Source: Flavobacteriales bacterium
GTDB taxonomy: Bacteria > Bacteroidota > Bacteroidia > Flavobacteriales_F > PHOS-HE28
Length of the DNA stretch: 64,000 bases
Assembly (NCBI GenBank): GCA_016716605.1
Contig: JADJWA010000001.1
Span: forward strand, 372,001-436,000
Direction: 5' to 3'
The notes under the pieces were generated by a model. It saw only the letters and a program-made list of their open reading frames with translations. It did no database searches and was not told the origin of the DNA. The position numbers were made by a program, and so were the translations under genes. Of this stretch, positions 1 to 8,021 are shown piece by piece (the first letter of the stretch is position 1; every line of letters starts with the position of its first letter).

Positions 1-34
1 CGGCAAAGGTGGACCAGCGGCAGCGTGTCCTCGC

Positions 35-1630
35 TTATTCCACCGTGAACCTCAACAGTGCGCCTTCGCTTCCGCGGAGCAGGTACAGGCCCGGGGCGAA
101 CCCGTTCACATCCATTGCATTCATGCCCGCGAGGAGCTTCAGCGAACGCACCTGTTGGCCTGCGGCATTGATCACGTTTCCTGCTTGTGGTGTCGCGGTT
201 TGGATCGAGAGTGTCCCGCGCACTGGATTCGGCCATGCGCTCAGCTGAGCCTCGGAGCTCCTCTCGCCAATGCCCGTGCTCAGGTCGTCAAGGCGCCCCA
301 CCATTGCGGCTTGAAGCCCCCCAGCGTTGGTGCTATGCGGGTTGAATGTGAGCGGCGCGGCAAGGTGTCCTGCGAAGTGGATCACGCCCGCATTCGAAAG
401 CGCCGAGATATTCTGTGATTCAGAGAAGCCCGTGGGCATGCTCGTGGCCTCCCATTGCGCGGTGCCGTCGGGATCGAAGGCGACAATCCCGATGCTCGAT
501 GCGCCCAAGGTGATGCCATCGCTGATCACGCCATTGCCCCAATCGACCGAGCCACGCAAGGTGCCGAGCAGGCGCGGGTGATCCTGGTCGTCCACGCAGA
601 TCGAAGGTCCCTTCGCCCGTCGGAAATCACCGGTGATCAAGCCTCCAGGCGGCGGGGCGCTCTCGATTCCCCATAGGAAATCGCCGGTGCTGTCCAACCG
701 TGCAACGAATACGTCGTGCACCCAGAGCGGGCCATTGAAGGCGATGCCGTCCCAGACGGTGGCACCGAGCAGTTGCCCCGCTAGGTAAGCGTGTCCATCG
801 CTCGTGGCGGCCACCGTAGGATCCTGGAAGGTGATGTCATCCGCGAACCGCGCGAAGCCCCCGGTGCCATCGGGCTTGTATCGGAGCACGAACATGCTGT
901 AGCCCGTGTTCCCGTAGTTCTGATAAGCCAATCCACCGAAAGCGAATCCGTTGTTGTCCACCGATCCGGCCACGTACAGCCCGCCCCAAGGATCGAAACT
1001 GATGGTGCCGAAAAGACGCACGCCGTCGATGATGCGGGTCTCCGCATCGTTGCCTTGGGCATTCACGCGAACCACCTTGCCAACGCCCCATTCACTCACT
1101 GCGTACCAGAGGTTGCCTTGAGGATCGATTGCCAGCGACGCGACCTCATTGGCAAGCGCATGCGTCCAGGAGAGGTTGCGCGCCCATAAGATGGCCCCGG
1201 AGCCGAGGTCCACAGCCACAATGAAGAGGTTCTCCTGGAGCGGCACGGCAGGGAGCACCCCGCCGATCACAGAGCCATCGCACAACTGCAAGGCTCCCAT
1301 GAAGCTGCCGGCGAAGTAGGCCTTACCATCGGCCGCCACCGCGCAATCGTTGATGCTCACCGAATCCGCGACCACGCATGACCACAGCGGCGCGCCAGTG
1401 GCGGGATCGAGCGATGTGAATGCGGCAGCGCCATAGACATGCTGTCCGTAGGTGTAAACGCCATTCAACGCGCGCATGTGCACCAGGCGGCCGGGCGCCG
1501 TGGCGATACGTTCCGAGGGCATCGCTGGATTCGAGCTGTAGGCAACGGGATCGCTGATGAGCCAATCGACCTGCTGGGCGGTGGCGTGAAGCGAGATGAT
1601 GAGCCCGATGGAGTTAAGGATGCAGCGCAT
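35..1630 (-). CDS. Secreted beta-propeller-like protein with T9SS type A sorting domain
   Basis: A protein of 531 residues. I start it at the ATG at 1630 because a hydrophobic signal peptide follows directly (MRCILNSIGLIISLHATAQQ). The body has repeated blade-like stretches (WARN-LS, LDSTGDFLWG, VAFDPDGTAQWE) with recurring G-x-Y-x-A-G strands, as in SBBP/PQQ-like propellers that report values in Bacteroidota surface proteins. The last ~75 residues are a typical T9SS type A sorting domain: AWPNPVRGTLSI, then INAAGQQV and APGLYLLR, ending close to the C-terminus. Expected fate is Sec export, then T9SS secretion or surface anchoring. The ligand or enzymatic role is not recognisable. It lies downstream of the polymerase gene on the same strand (54-bp gap). 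Confidence is high for the secretion class and low for function. Confidence 0.8.
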   Translation of the reverse strand: MRCILNSIGLIISLHATAQQVDWLISDPVAYSSNPAMPSERIATAPGRLVHMRALNGVYTYGQHVYGAAAFTSLDPATGAPLWSCVVADSVSINDCAVAADGKAYFAGSFMGALQLCDGSVIGGVLPAVPLQENLFIVAVDLGSGAILWARNLSWTHALANEVASLAIDPQGNLWYAVSEWGVGKVVRVNAQGNDAETRIIDGVRLFGTISFDPWGGLYVAGSVDNNGFAFGGLAYQNYGNTGYSMFVLRYKPDGTGGFARFADDITFQDPTVAATSDGHAYLAGQLLGATVWDGIAFNGPLWVHDVFVARLDSTGDFLWGIESAPPPGGLITGDFRRAKGPSICVDDQDHPRLLGTLRGSVDWGNGVISDGITLGASSIGIVAFDPDGTAQWEATSMPTGFSESQNISALSNAGVIHFAGHLAAPLTFNPHSTNAGGLQAAMVGRLDDLSTGIGERSSEAQLSAWPNPVRGTLSIQTATPQAGNVINAAGQQVRSLKLLAGMNAMDVNGFAPGLYLLRGSEGALLRFTVE

Positions 1631-1684
1631 GTTGGGAATGTGTGCGGGTGAGACAGGTTGGCGGGGCAATCGGTTGCTTGCAGC

Positions 1685-4600
1685 TCACTTCTCCCCATAC
1701 CTCGGATCCGCCGTCCACGGCAGCTTCTCCATGCTGTTGGTGCGCAGCGCGCAATGCCCGAATTCCTCCTCCACCACGCCAATGAGCCGATAGACGCCAC
1801 GGCCGCAGAAGGGGTAGCGCTCCGCCACGCTGGGGAACTGCGTGCTGTCCCAGAAGTCGCCTGCCGTATCGATGAATGAACCGAAGCTCATGTAGCTCCC
1901 CGATTGCGTGGTGGTGGTCTTCACGTGGATCATGTAGCCGAGCATCGTCACGCGCTGGCCGATGTGCTTCTCCATGTCGCGCTTGAGGATGAAGGGAGGG
2001 GAAGAGGCGACTGGTGAATGGGAGTTGGTGAATAGGGCTGGCAGCGAGCGGTCCTTCCATTCGCCATTCACCAATGACCATTCACCGCACTCCACCAACG
2101 AGAACGGATCGCACAGCGGGAAGCCGAGCAGCTCCAGCTCATCGTAGGCATCGGCGAGCGGATAGAACTGCAGGTCGGGAAGCTTGGGCTCCTCCACGCG
2201 GGTGATGAAGAGGTCGCCATCGCTTGAGACCGCGGCGGGGCGGTGCAGCAGCGTGAGGTCCCACAGCAACCGCGGCTTGCTCTTGCCGGTGAAGCGCAAG
2301 GCGCCCACGCGAATGAGGATGCGCGCTTGCTCGATGCCCAGCGGCACGCGCTTCAAGAGGTCCTGCAGATCGGCGAAGTGGCCATGTCGGCTGCGCTCGC
2401 TCAGGATCAGCTGCACGGTGTCGCCCTTGAGGCTCTTGATGTTGCCGAGGCCGAGGAAGATGCGGGGCTTCACAGGTGAATGGGAGTTGGTGAATGGCGA
2501 ATGGCGGCGCTCACCATTCACCAAGGAGCACAATTCTTCACTGGTATTGATGCACGGCGCCTCAATCACCGCTCCCGCTCGTTTCGCTTCATGCAGGTAG
2601 AACTCCGTCCGGTAGAAGCCGCCGAAGTTGTTGGCCACGCCCACGAGGAACTCCAGCGGATGGTGCGCCTTCAGGTAGAGGCTCTGGTAGCTCTCCACCG
2701 CATAGCTGGCGCTGTGGCCCTTCGCGAAGCTGAAGCTGGCGAAGCTCTGGATCTGGCGCCACACCTCTTCGGCCTCGCCGGGCGGATAGCCGAAGGCCTT
2801 GCAGTTGGCGAAGAACTTCTGCTCCACCACCTTGAACTCCGGCCGGTCGCGGTAGCGGATGTTCATGCCGCGCCGCACGGTGTCCGATTCCTCCAGGTCC
2901 AGCCCGCCATAGAGATGCACCACCCGGATCACATCCTCCTGGTACACCATCACGCCATAGGTCTCGGGCATGATCTCCAAAAGGCGCTTCGGCGCCAGCT
3001 TGCGCCGCTCGGGATCGTTGTGGCGCAGCAGGTACTCGCGCATCATGCCGCTCTCCGCAACGCCGGGGCGGATGATGCTGCTCGCCGCGACGAGTCCCAG
3101 GTAATCGTCCACCGCGAGCTTCTTCAACAGCATGCGCATGGCGGGGCTCTCCACATAGAAGCAGCCGATGGTGTTGCCGCTGCGCAGCAGTTCCTTGATC
3201 GCGGGATCCTGCTTGAAGCGCGGGATGTCGTGGATGTCCACCGCTGCGCGGAAGTCACAATGCTCAAGCTTCAAGTCACAAGCTTCAACCGAATGCGCTC
3301 CGCCATTGAAGCTTGAGACTTGAGGCTTGTGACATGAAGCTTGATTGACCAGCTCCACCGCATCCCGAATATGCCCCAGTCCTCTCTGGCTCAGCAGGTC
3401 GAATTTGTGCAGGCCCATGTCCTCGCATTCCAGCATGCTGATCTGCGTCACCGGGAATCCCTTCGGCGGACGGAACAGCGCCGTGAAATGCGTGACTGGC
3501 TTCTCCGTGATCACGATTCCGCCCGCATGGATGCCCAGATGGTGAGGCATGCCGATGAGTCGCTTGCTGTAGTTGATCACGGCCTTCGCCACTTTGTCCA
3601 GCTCGCTGCTCTTGGCGTAGCTGCTCGGCCGCCCGCGCGCGTAGTAGCCGTGGTTGCCCTCGCTCAGCGCATCGATCTCCGCCGGCGGAAGCCCCACCGC
3701 CTTGCCCAGCTCACGGATCGCGCCGCGCCATTGGAAGGTGGTGTAGGTGGCGATCTGCGCCGCGTGGATCCCGCCCGTATTGCCATCGGCTGTGTTGTAC
3801 TTGTTGAACACGTAGCGGTACACCTCGTCGCGGTCCTTCCAGCTGAAGTCGATGTCGAAATCGGGGGGTTTCTTGCGCGCGGGGTTGATGAAGCGCTCGA
3901 AGTAGAGGTCGAGCTCCATGGGGTCCACATCGGTGATGCGCAGGCAATAGGCCACCAGGCTGTTGGCGCCGCTGCCCCGCCCCACGTGGAAGAAGCCTCG
4001 GCTGCGCGCATGGTCCACGATGTCCTGGTTGATGAGGAAGTAGCTGATGAAGCCCATGCGCTCGATCACGTCCAGCTCGTGATGCATGCGCGCCAGCACC
4101 TTCGGCGTCACCTCCGGGTAGCGGTAGCGCAGGCCCGCGCGCGCATCGCGGTGCAGCTTCTCGCGGTCGGCGCGCATATCGTTGGTGAAGGCCGCGCGCG
4201 TCTTGTCGCTGCCATCGAAGGCGATGCTGCACTGCTCAAGCAGGCGCTCCGCGTTTGCCAGCAGTCGCGGCCATTCGCGGTAGATGCGGCGCGCCTCCTC
4301 CTCGCTCCGGAAAGACTCATCGGGATCAGCCAGTTCATCCTTCGGCAGCATGCTCACCACGGTGTTCTTCGCCACGGTGCGCAGCAGGCGGTGCGTGTTG
4401 AAGTCGCTCTTCGCACTGAAGGTCACCGGCATGAGCGCCACGAGGTCCTTCATCCGGCGCGCCCACGGGCTGAAGGGCAGGCGCGTGAGATCGCCCGGCT
4501 TGATGCCCACGCGCTCGTTGGGCGCAAGCTGCTGCGGTGCGCGGGCGAGGGGATAAACGAAGAACGCCTCGTCGAGTTCCGGTGCACGCTCGGGGATGGG

Positions 4601-4891
4601 CGCATCGTCCAGCAATTGCGGGCTCAGCAATCCGTTCAGTTGCTGGAAGCCGTAGTTGCTCTTCGCGATGCCGATGTACAGCAGCCGCCCGCCCTGCCGG
4701 AACTCGATCCCTGCCACCGGCCGCACATCGAAGCGCGAAGCACCGCGCACGAAGTCTGGGATTCCCGCCGAGCAGTGGATGTCGGTGAGCGCGAAGGAGC
4801 GCACCCCGGTCTTCGCCGCTTCCTCAAGCAGCGCCTCGGGCTTCATCACGCCGTGCTTGAAGCTGAACCAGCTGTGGCAGTTGAGGAACAT
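1685..4891 (-). CDS. dnaE: DNA polymerase III alpha-type (DnaE family, short paralog) with repeat insertions
   Basis: A 1068-residue C-family polymerase catalytic subunit. I start at the ATG at 4891 (MFLNCHSWFSF), the usual start of the short Bacteroidota DnaE; the upstream extension overlaps the divergent thiL. The N-terminal PHP domain looks degenerate: one His of the normal HxH is replaced (NCH), and later PHP motifs are poor, so PHP exonuclease activity is doubtful. The polymerase core is intact: GRGSGANSLVAY, then PPDFDIDFSW carrying the catalytic Asp pair, SFAKGHSASYA and a helix-hairpin-helix region. Near the C-terminus is an OB-type region. Three in-frame insertions from heptamer repeats add peptides such as HSPFTNSHSPV at about 2475-2526 and 2011-2100, and a ~30-residue block at 3254-3344 between RDAVELVN and VDIHDIPRF. 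It is probably a second DnaE (repair or translesion type) rather than the main replicase, which in this phylum is longer; that is inference. Confidence 0.9.
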   Translation of the reverse strand: MFLNCHSWFSFKHGVMKPEALLEEAAKTGVRSFALTDIHCSAGIPDFVRGASRFDVRPVAGIEFRQGGRLLYIGIAKSNYGFQQLNGLLSPQLLDDAPIPERAPELDEAFFVYPLARAPQQLAPNERVGIKPGDLTRLPFSPWARRMKDLVALMPVTFSAKSDFNTHRLLRTVAKNTVVSMLPKDELADPDESFRSEEEARRIYREWPRLLANAERLLEQCSIAFDGSDKTRAAFTNDMRADREKLHRDARAGLRYRYPEVTPKVLARMHHELDVIERMGFISYFLINQDIVDHARSRGFFHVGRGSGANSLVAYCLRITDVDPMELDLYFERFINPARKKPPDFDIDFSWKDRDEVYRYVFNKYNTADGNTGGIHAAQIATYTTFQWRGAIRELGKAVGLPPAEIDALSEGNHGYYARGRPSSYAKSSELDKVAKAVINYSKRLIGMPHHLGIHAGGIVITEKPVTHFTALFRPPKGFPVTQISMLECEDMGLHKFDLLSQRGLGHIRDAVELVNQASCHKPQVSSFNGGAHSVEACDLKLEHCDFRAAVDIHDIPRFKQDPAIKELLRSGNTIGCFYVESPAMRMLLKKLAVDDYLGLVAASSIIRPGVAESGMMREYLLRHNDPERRKLAPKRLLEIMPETYGVMVYQEDVIRVVHLYGGLDLEESDTVRRGMNIRYRDRPEFKVVEQKFFANCKAFGYPPGEAEEVWRQIQSFASFSFAKGHSASYAVESYQSLYLKAHHPLEFLVGVANNFGGFYRTEFYLHEAKRAGAVIEAPCINTSEELCSLVNGERRHSPFTNSHSPVKPRIFLGLGNIKSLKGDTVQLILSERSRHGHFADLQDLLKRVPLGIEQARILIRVGALRFTGKSKPRLLWDLTLLHRPAAVSSDGDLFITRVEEPKLPDLQFYPLADAYDELELLGFPLCDPFSLVECGEWSLVNGEWKDRSLPALFTNSHSPVASSPPFILKRDMEKHIGQRVTMLGYMIHVKTTTTQSGSYMSFGSFIDTAGDFWDSTQFPSVAERYPFCGRGVYRLIGVVEEEFGHCALRTNSMEKLPWTADPRYGEK
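2011..2100. repeat. Heptamer inverted-arm repeat inside dnaE (copy 1)
   Basis: The left arm at 2013-2033 reads as heptamers GGTGAAT, GGGAGTT, GGTGAAT. The right arm at about 2059-2086 reads ATTCGCC, ATTCACC, AATGACC, ATTCACC. TTGGTGAAT (2025-2033) and ATTCACCAA (2066-2074) are perfect complements. The block is translated in frame in the polymerase, giving a low-complexity Ser/Pro/His-rich peptide where DnaE proteins normally have a short loop. Confidence 0.75.
2472..2526. repeat. Heptamer inverted-arm repeat inside dnaE (copy 2)
   Basis: The 21 bases at 2475-2495 are identical to 2013-2033 (three heptamers). TTGGTGAATGG (2487-2497) and CCATTCACCAA (2514-2524) form a perfect 11-bp inverted repeat with a 16-base spacer. 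Translated on the minus strand it adds a peptide containing HSPFTNSHSPV just before the RIFLGLGNIKSL motif of the polymerase. Confidence 0.8.
3254..3344. repeat. Heptamer inverted-arm repeat inside dnaE (copy 3, second sequence type)
   Basis: The left arm 3254-3288 is five heptamers: GTCACAA, TGCTCAA, GCTTCAA, GTCACAA, GCTTCAA. The right arm 3306-3344 is TTGAAGC, TTGAGAC, TTGAGGC, TTGTGAC, ATGAAGC, TTGA. The arms are complementary across a 17-base spacer. The insertion is about 91 bp and splits the conserved polymerase segment between the aspartate-bearing core and the IGCFYVESPAMRMLLKKL motif without breaking the frame. Confidence 0.8.
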
Positions 4892-4985
4892 CCGGTGTGC
4901 GTTGCGATCGACGCTTTCCCCGTCAATCGCTGGCGCTAGAAGATATGGCGCGCTTGCACCCGACGAAAGCGGAACTTCGCGCCCA

Positions 4986-6029
4986 ATGTCAGACACCCCT
5001 TCCCGCACCGAGCTATCCGCCCTTGGCGAGTTCGGCCTCATCGAGCGCATCGCCGCGCGCGTTGCCCTCCAGCACGCTTCTTCGGTAAGGGGCATTGGCG
5101 ATGATGCCGCCGTGATCGATCCGCAAGGGCTTCATCAAGTGGTCACCACCGATATGCTCGTGGAGGGCATCCACTTCGACCTGGGCTATGTGCCGCTGAA
5201 GCACCTCGGCTACAAGGCCGTGGTGGTGAACGTCAGCGATGTTTACGCCATGAACGCCGTGCCACGACAGGTCACGGTTTCGCTGGCGCTCAGCAATCGA
5301 TTCCCCGTGGAGGCGATCGACGAGCTGTACGATGGCATCCTGCTCGCCTGCAGGAACTACGGGGTGGACCTCGTGGGCGGAGATACGTGCAGCAGTCCCA
5401 GCGGACTGGTCATCAGCGTCGCCGCCATCGGCGAGGCGAAAAAGGAGGGCATCGTGTACCGGAGTGGAGCACGTGGCAATGACCTGCTCGTGGTGAGCGG
5501 CGATCTCGGTGGCGCATACATGGGCCTCCAGATCCTGGAGCGGGAGAAAGCGGTGTTCAAGGACACTGGCGCGCAGCCCGACCTCACCGGTCACGACTAC
5601 ATCCTCGAACGGCAACTGAAGCCCGAGGCCCGCAAGGACATCATCGAACTTCTGCGCAAACTGGAAGTGAAGCCCACGGCCATGATCGATATCAGCGATG
5701 GGTTGGCGAGCGAAGCGCTGCATCTGGCCCGCAACTCAAGGCTCGGCGTCCGCATCTATGACGAGAAGATCCCGATTGACCCCGCAACCTACAAGTCCGC
5801 GCGCGATTTCAATCTCGACCCCAGCACCTGCGCCCTCAACGGCGGCGAGGATTACGAGCTGCTCTTCACCATCGCGCAGAGCGATTACGAGCGGATCAAG
5901 GGGAACCCGAGCCTTACCGTGGTGGGCCACATGACCGATGAAGCCAGCGGATACAGGCTGGTGGATAAGCAAGGCGGTGAGCACGAATTGCGCGCGCAGG
6001 GGTGGGATGCGTTCCTGCGGCGGAGCTAA
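4986..6029 (+). CDS. thiL: Thiamine-monophosphate kinase
   Basis: A 347-residue ThiL, which phosphorylates thiamine monophosphate to the cofactor thiamine pyrophosphate using ATP in the cytoplasm. The start is the ATG at 4986; the preceding frame overlaps the divergent dnaE and looks non-coding. Diagnostic motifs in order: GIGDDAAVID near residue 36, TTDMLVEGIHFD, a conserved VNVSDVYAMNAVP stretch, GGDTCSS, then MIDISDGLASE and NGGEDYELLFT near residue 285. Length and motif order are normal for the family. It is divergent from dnaE with a 94-bp gap and converges on the next gene, overlapping its stop by 4 bp, so it is a single-gene unit. Thiamin metabolism recurs at the other end of the window, where a TPP riboswitch precedes a TonB receptor. 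Confidence 0.95.
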   Translation: MSDTPSRTELSALGEFGLIERIAARVALQHASSVRGIGDDAAVIDPQGLHQVVTTDMLVEGIHFDLGYVPLKHLGYKAVVVNVSDVYAMNAVPRQVTVSLALSNRFPVEAIDELYDGILLACRNYGVDLVGGDTCSSPSGLVISVAAIGEAKKEGIVYRSGARGNDLLVVSGDLGGAYMGLQILEREKAVFKDTGAQPDLTGHDYILERQLKPEARKDIIELLRKLEVKPTAMIDISDGLASEALHLARNSRLGVRIYDEKIPIDPATYKSARDFNLDPSTCALNGGEDYELLFTIAQSDYERIKGNPSLTVVGHMTDEASGYRLVDKQGGEHELRAQGWDAFLRRS

Positions 6030-7591
6030 GCCGCTGCGTTCCTCATCCTTCCCACCCGCTGCCGGATGCACTCAGCCATCGCGGAACCGTTCAACTTGCC
6101 CTCAGCCCACGCCACAGGGTCAAGGTGCTCGAGCACATTCCGCTCTGCGGGGTCATCGAGGATATGTTCGGCTTCATCGCGGAAGGAGGCGAAGGCCGCC
6201 ATGCGCTCCGCGGCGTGCTTGGCTCGCGCCAGTTCACGCATGAGCTGCAGCAGCCGCGACTCAAAGCTGCGCGCGAGTCCATGCTGCTTCAGGAAGCGCT
6301 CGGCGTTGCGCACGCCATAGGGCAGGAGGTCTTTCTTGCCCAGCTCTACGAGGATCATCAGATGCAGCACGCGCCCGTAACGCGCAGCATCGCTCACATC
6401 GTCGTGGCGAAGCCCATTGAGCAGGTCATTGCACCAGCCCAGGGCCTTGTCGAAGCTGCCATGCACGAAGTGCGCGTATGCCGCCAGGAAGCGCAAGGCC
6501 TCACGGCGCACGGGACCCAGGCGATGGACGTGCGCCGCTAGGCCCCGTTCCAAGACAGGGATCAAATCCATTGCCTTCTCCGCATCGCCTGAACGCAAGT
6601 GCATGCTCAGCTCCAGCGACACGGTCGTGGCGAACAGCTTCAAGTCGAGGTCCTCGGTCTCCGGCATGCCCCATTGCCCAGGGAGCTCGCGGAACAGCTT
6701 CAGCAGGCTGAAGGCGCGGTCATGGTCGCCGCATTGCATGCATACGTATGCCAGGTTGCTCACCACGCCGAGCACCAAGCTGGGCTCATCACGGAACGCG
6801 GCTCGGTCCGCCTCCAGCACGGCAAGGCAACGTTCGAGCTGGACGCGGCATTCCGCTGCGCTTCCCATGGCGAATGCGGCAGCGCTGCGGATGTGATGGT
6901 GGAAGTAACGCGCCTTCGGGGCTTGCAGCGCGGCCGAGGGGTCGAGCAACGGATGATGGAGCATTTCTGCTACCGCACCATGCACCGCAGGCTCGCGGGC
7001 AGCGCCCATCCGATACAACAGGATGAATAGCCTGCTCTTGATCGCCCACAGCGCATCGGTCTCCGCGATGCCTTGGCGCAGCGCTTCGTCCTCCCCCTCC
7101 ATGCGCATGACGTGCCCGTCGTCCTTGTCCTCGTAATTCCTGCACTCGATCAGCCTGCGCTCCCATTCGCGCACGGCAAGCAGGTCCGGCAGCCGATGGC
7201 CTTCGGCGGCCAGCTTGCGCGCACTGCGCAGCACCTTCCCAGCATCGGCATACAGCGCGCGGTGGTGCAGGACCTCCACTTGGTGAAGCAGGCTGTGGAT
7301 GCGTGCGGAGGTGGAGCCTTCGGCATGGAAGGTCACGAGCGAAGCCAGGATCGATTCGTAGAGCCTCCGTTTGGTGATGGCGAAGTGATGCGTGAAACGC
7401 TCGGATGCGAAGCGCTGCAGCAGGGCCTTCTCGTCGTAAGCCTCCATGGTGGAAATGGCATCGAAGAGCTGTTCAGGAATGCATCCGGCCTCGTGATTGT
7501 TGCGGGCCAAGTGCCGCTTGAACCACCGCTTCTCAGCAGGGCTCATCGACTGGATCAGCCGATGCACATGGTCCTGGCTCTTTGCGGGCAT
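6026..7591 (-). CDS. Hypothetical helical (TPR-like) protein
   Basis: A 521-residue protein I do not recognise by name. The N-terminus (MPAKSQDHVHRLIQSMSPAEKRWFKRHL) resembles a family seen in Bacteroidota that starts with a K-x-L-I-x-S-L-S-x-x-E-K-R-Y-F motif. The rest is almost wholly alpha-helical with paired helices about 35 residues long (for example ARIHSLLHQVEVLHHRALYADAGKVLRSARKLAAEG), as in TPR-like solenoids. There is no signal peptide, no membrane segment and no catalytic motif. It is convergent with thiL (4-bp overlap of the stops) and has no operon partner. A scaffold or regulatory role is possible but not shown. Confidence 0.7.
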   Translation of the reverse strand: MPAKSQDHVHRLIQSMSPAEKRWFKRHLARNNHEAGCIPEQLFDAISTMEAYDEKALLQRFASERFTHHFAITKRRLYESILASLVTFHAEGSTSARIHSLLHQVEVLHHRALYADAGKVLRSARKLAAEGHRLPDLLAVREWERRLIECRNYEDKDDGHVMRMEGEDEALRQGIAETDALWAIKSRLFILLYRMGAAREPAVHGAVAEMLHHPLLDPSAALQAPKARYFHHHIRSAAAFAMGSAAECRVQLERCLAVLEADRAAFRDEPSLVLGVVSNLAYVCMQCGDHDRAFSLLKLFRELPGQWGMPETEDLDLKLFATTVSLELSMHLRSGDAEKAMDLIPVLERGLAAHVHRLGPVRREALRFLAAYAHFVHGSFDKALGWCNDLLNGLRHDDVSDAARYGRVLHLMILVELGKKDLLPYGVRNAERFLKQHGLARSFESRLLQLMRELARAKHAAERMAAFASFRDEAEHILDDPAERNVLEHLDPVAWAEGKLNGSAMAECIRQRVGRMRNAAA

Positions 7592-7688
7592 GCCCTGTAT
7601 GCTCGGTGAGTGAAGCTACTGGGCGGCCTCCGGGCCGATGCGCCTGTCACGGGGAACGGACGGCGCAGGACAGCGAAGGGCTGAAATG

Positions 7689-7710
7689 AAAACGCCCGGT
7701 GTCCCGGGCG
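7689..7710 (-). terminator. Rho-independent terminator of the kinase/lipoprotein unit
   Basis: CGCCCGG (7693-7699) and CCGGGCG (7704-7710) pair around the loop TGTC. On the minus strand the stem is followed by TTTTC (7692-7688). It sits about 30 bp after the lipoprotein stop, so it should end the LytTR-kinase-lipoprotein transcript. Confidence 0.75.
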
Positions 7711-7739
7711 CTCATCGAATGAACCGTCAGCTGAGGGGG

Positions 7740-8021
7740 TCAGCTGTTCGGCTTCTTCTTCTTGTTGCGTTCGCCATCGCCCACATCGTCGCCATCGTCG
7801 CTGATGGAACTGCCGGATCCGGTGCCACGCAAATGGCCTGGCTTGCCGCCCACCTCATTGAATTCGAGGTCGGCCCCGCCGCCGTTCTTCGCGCCTCCAT
7901 CTTGTTCTTGATCGTGCTGGCAGGGCGCGAATCCATCCTCCTTCGCGCAACCGGTCAACGCCATCACCACCAAGATGGCCATTGCAAGGGAGAGCTTCGG
8001 CTGAGAGGCGAGGACTTTCAT
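7740..8021 (-). CDS. Small predicted lipoprotein
   Basis: A 93-residue protein with a clear lipoprotein signal: a basic start, the hydrophobic core LSLAMAILVVMALTGC and a lipobox Cys at residue 25. The mature part is short, hydrophilic and low-complexity (GGG, DDGDD) and ends in a lysine run (KKKKPNS), so it is probably unstructured. The start codon overlaps the stop of the upstream histidine kinase gene in an ATGA arrangement, which implies translational coupling and suggests the product serves that signalling system in the envelope. No family was recognised. A terminator hairpin follows 30 bp downstream. Confidence 0.7.
   Translation of the reverse strand: MKVLASQPKLSLAMAILVVMALTGCAKEDGFAPCQHDQEQDGGAKNGGGADLEFNEVGGKPGHLRGTGSGSSISDDGDDVGDGERNKKKKPNS

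Noticed and set aside
2011..3344. Heptamer arrays considered as CRISPR
   Set aside because: Units are 7 bases with no spacers and no cas genes nearby.
3341..4939. Long open frame on the plus strand opposite dnaE
   Set aside because: It is the mirror of a GC-rich coding gene; its translation is rich in Arg/His/Ala/Val with no domain, while the minus strand has unmistakable polymerase motifs.
4892..4985. thiL upstream region considered as a second TPP riboswitch
   Set aside because: It lacks the CUGAGA and ACCUG blocks and is too short for an aptamer.
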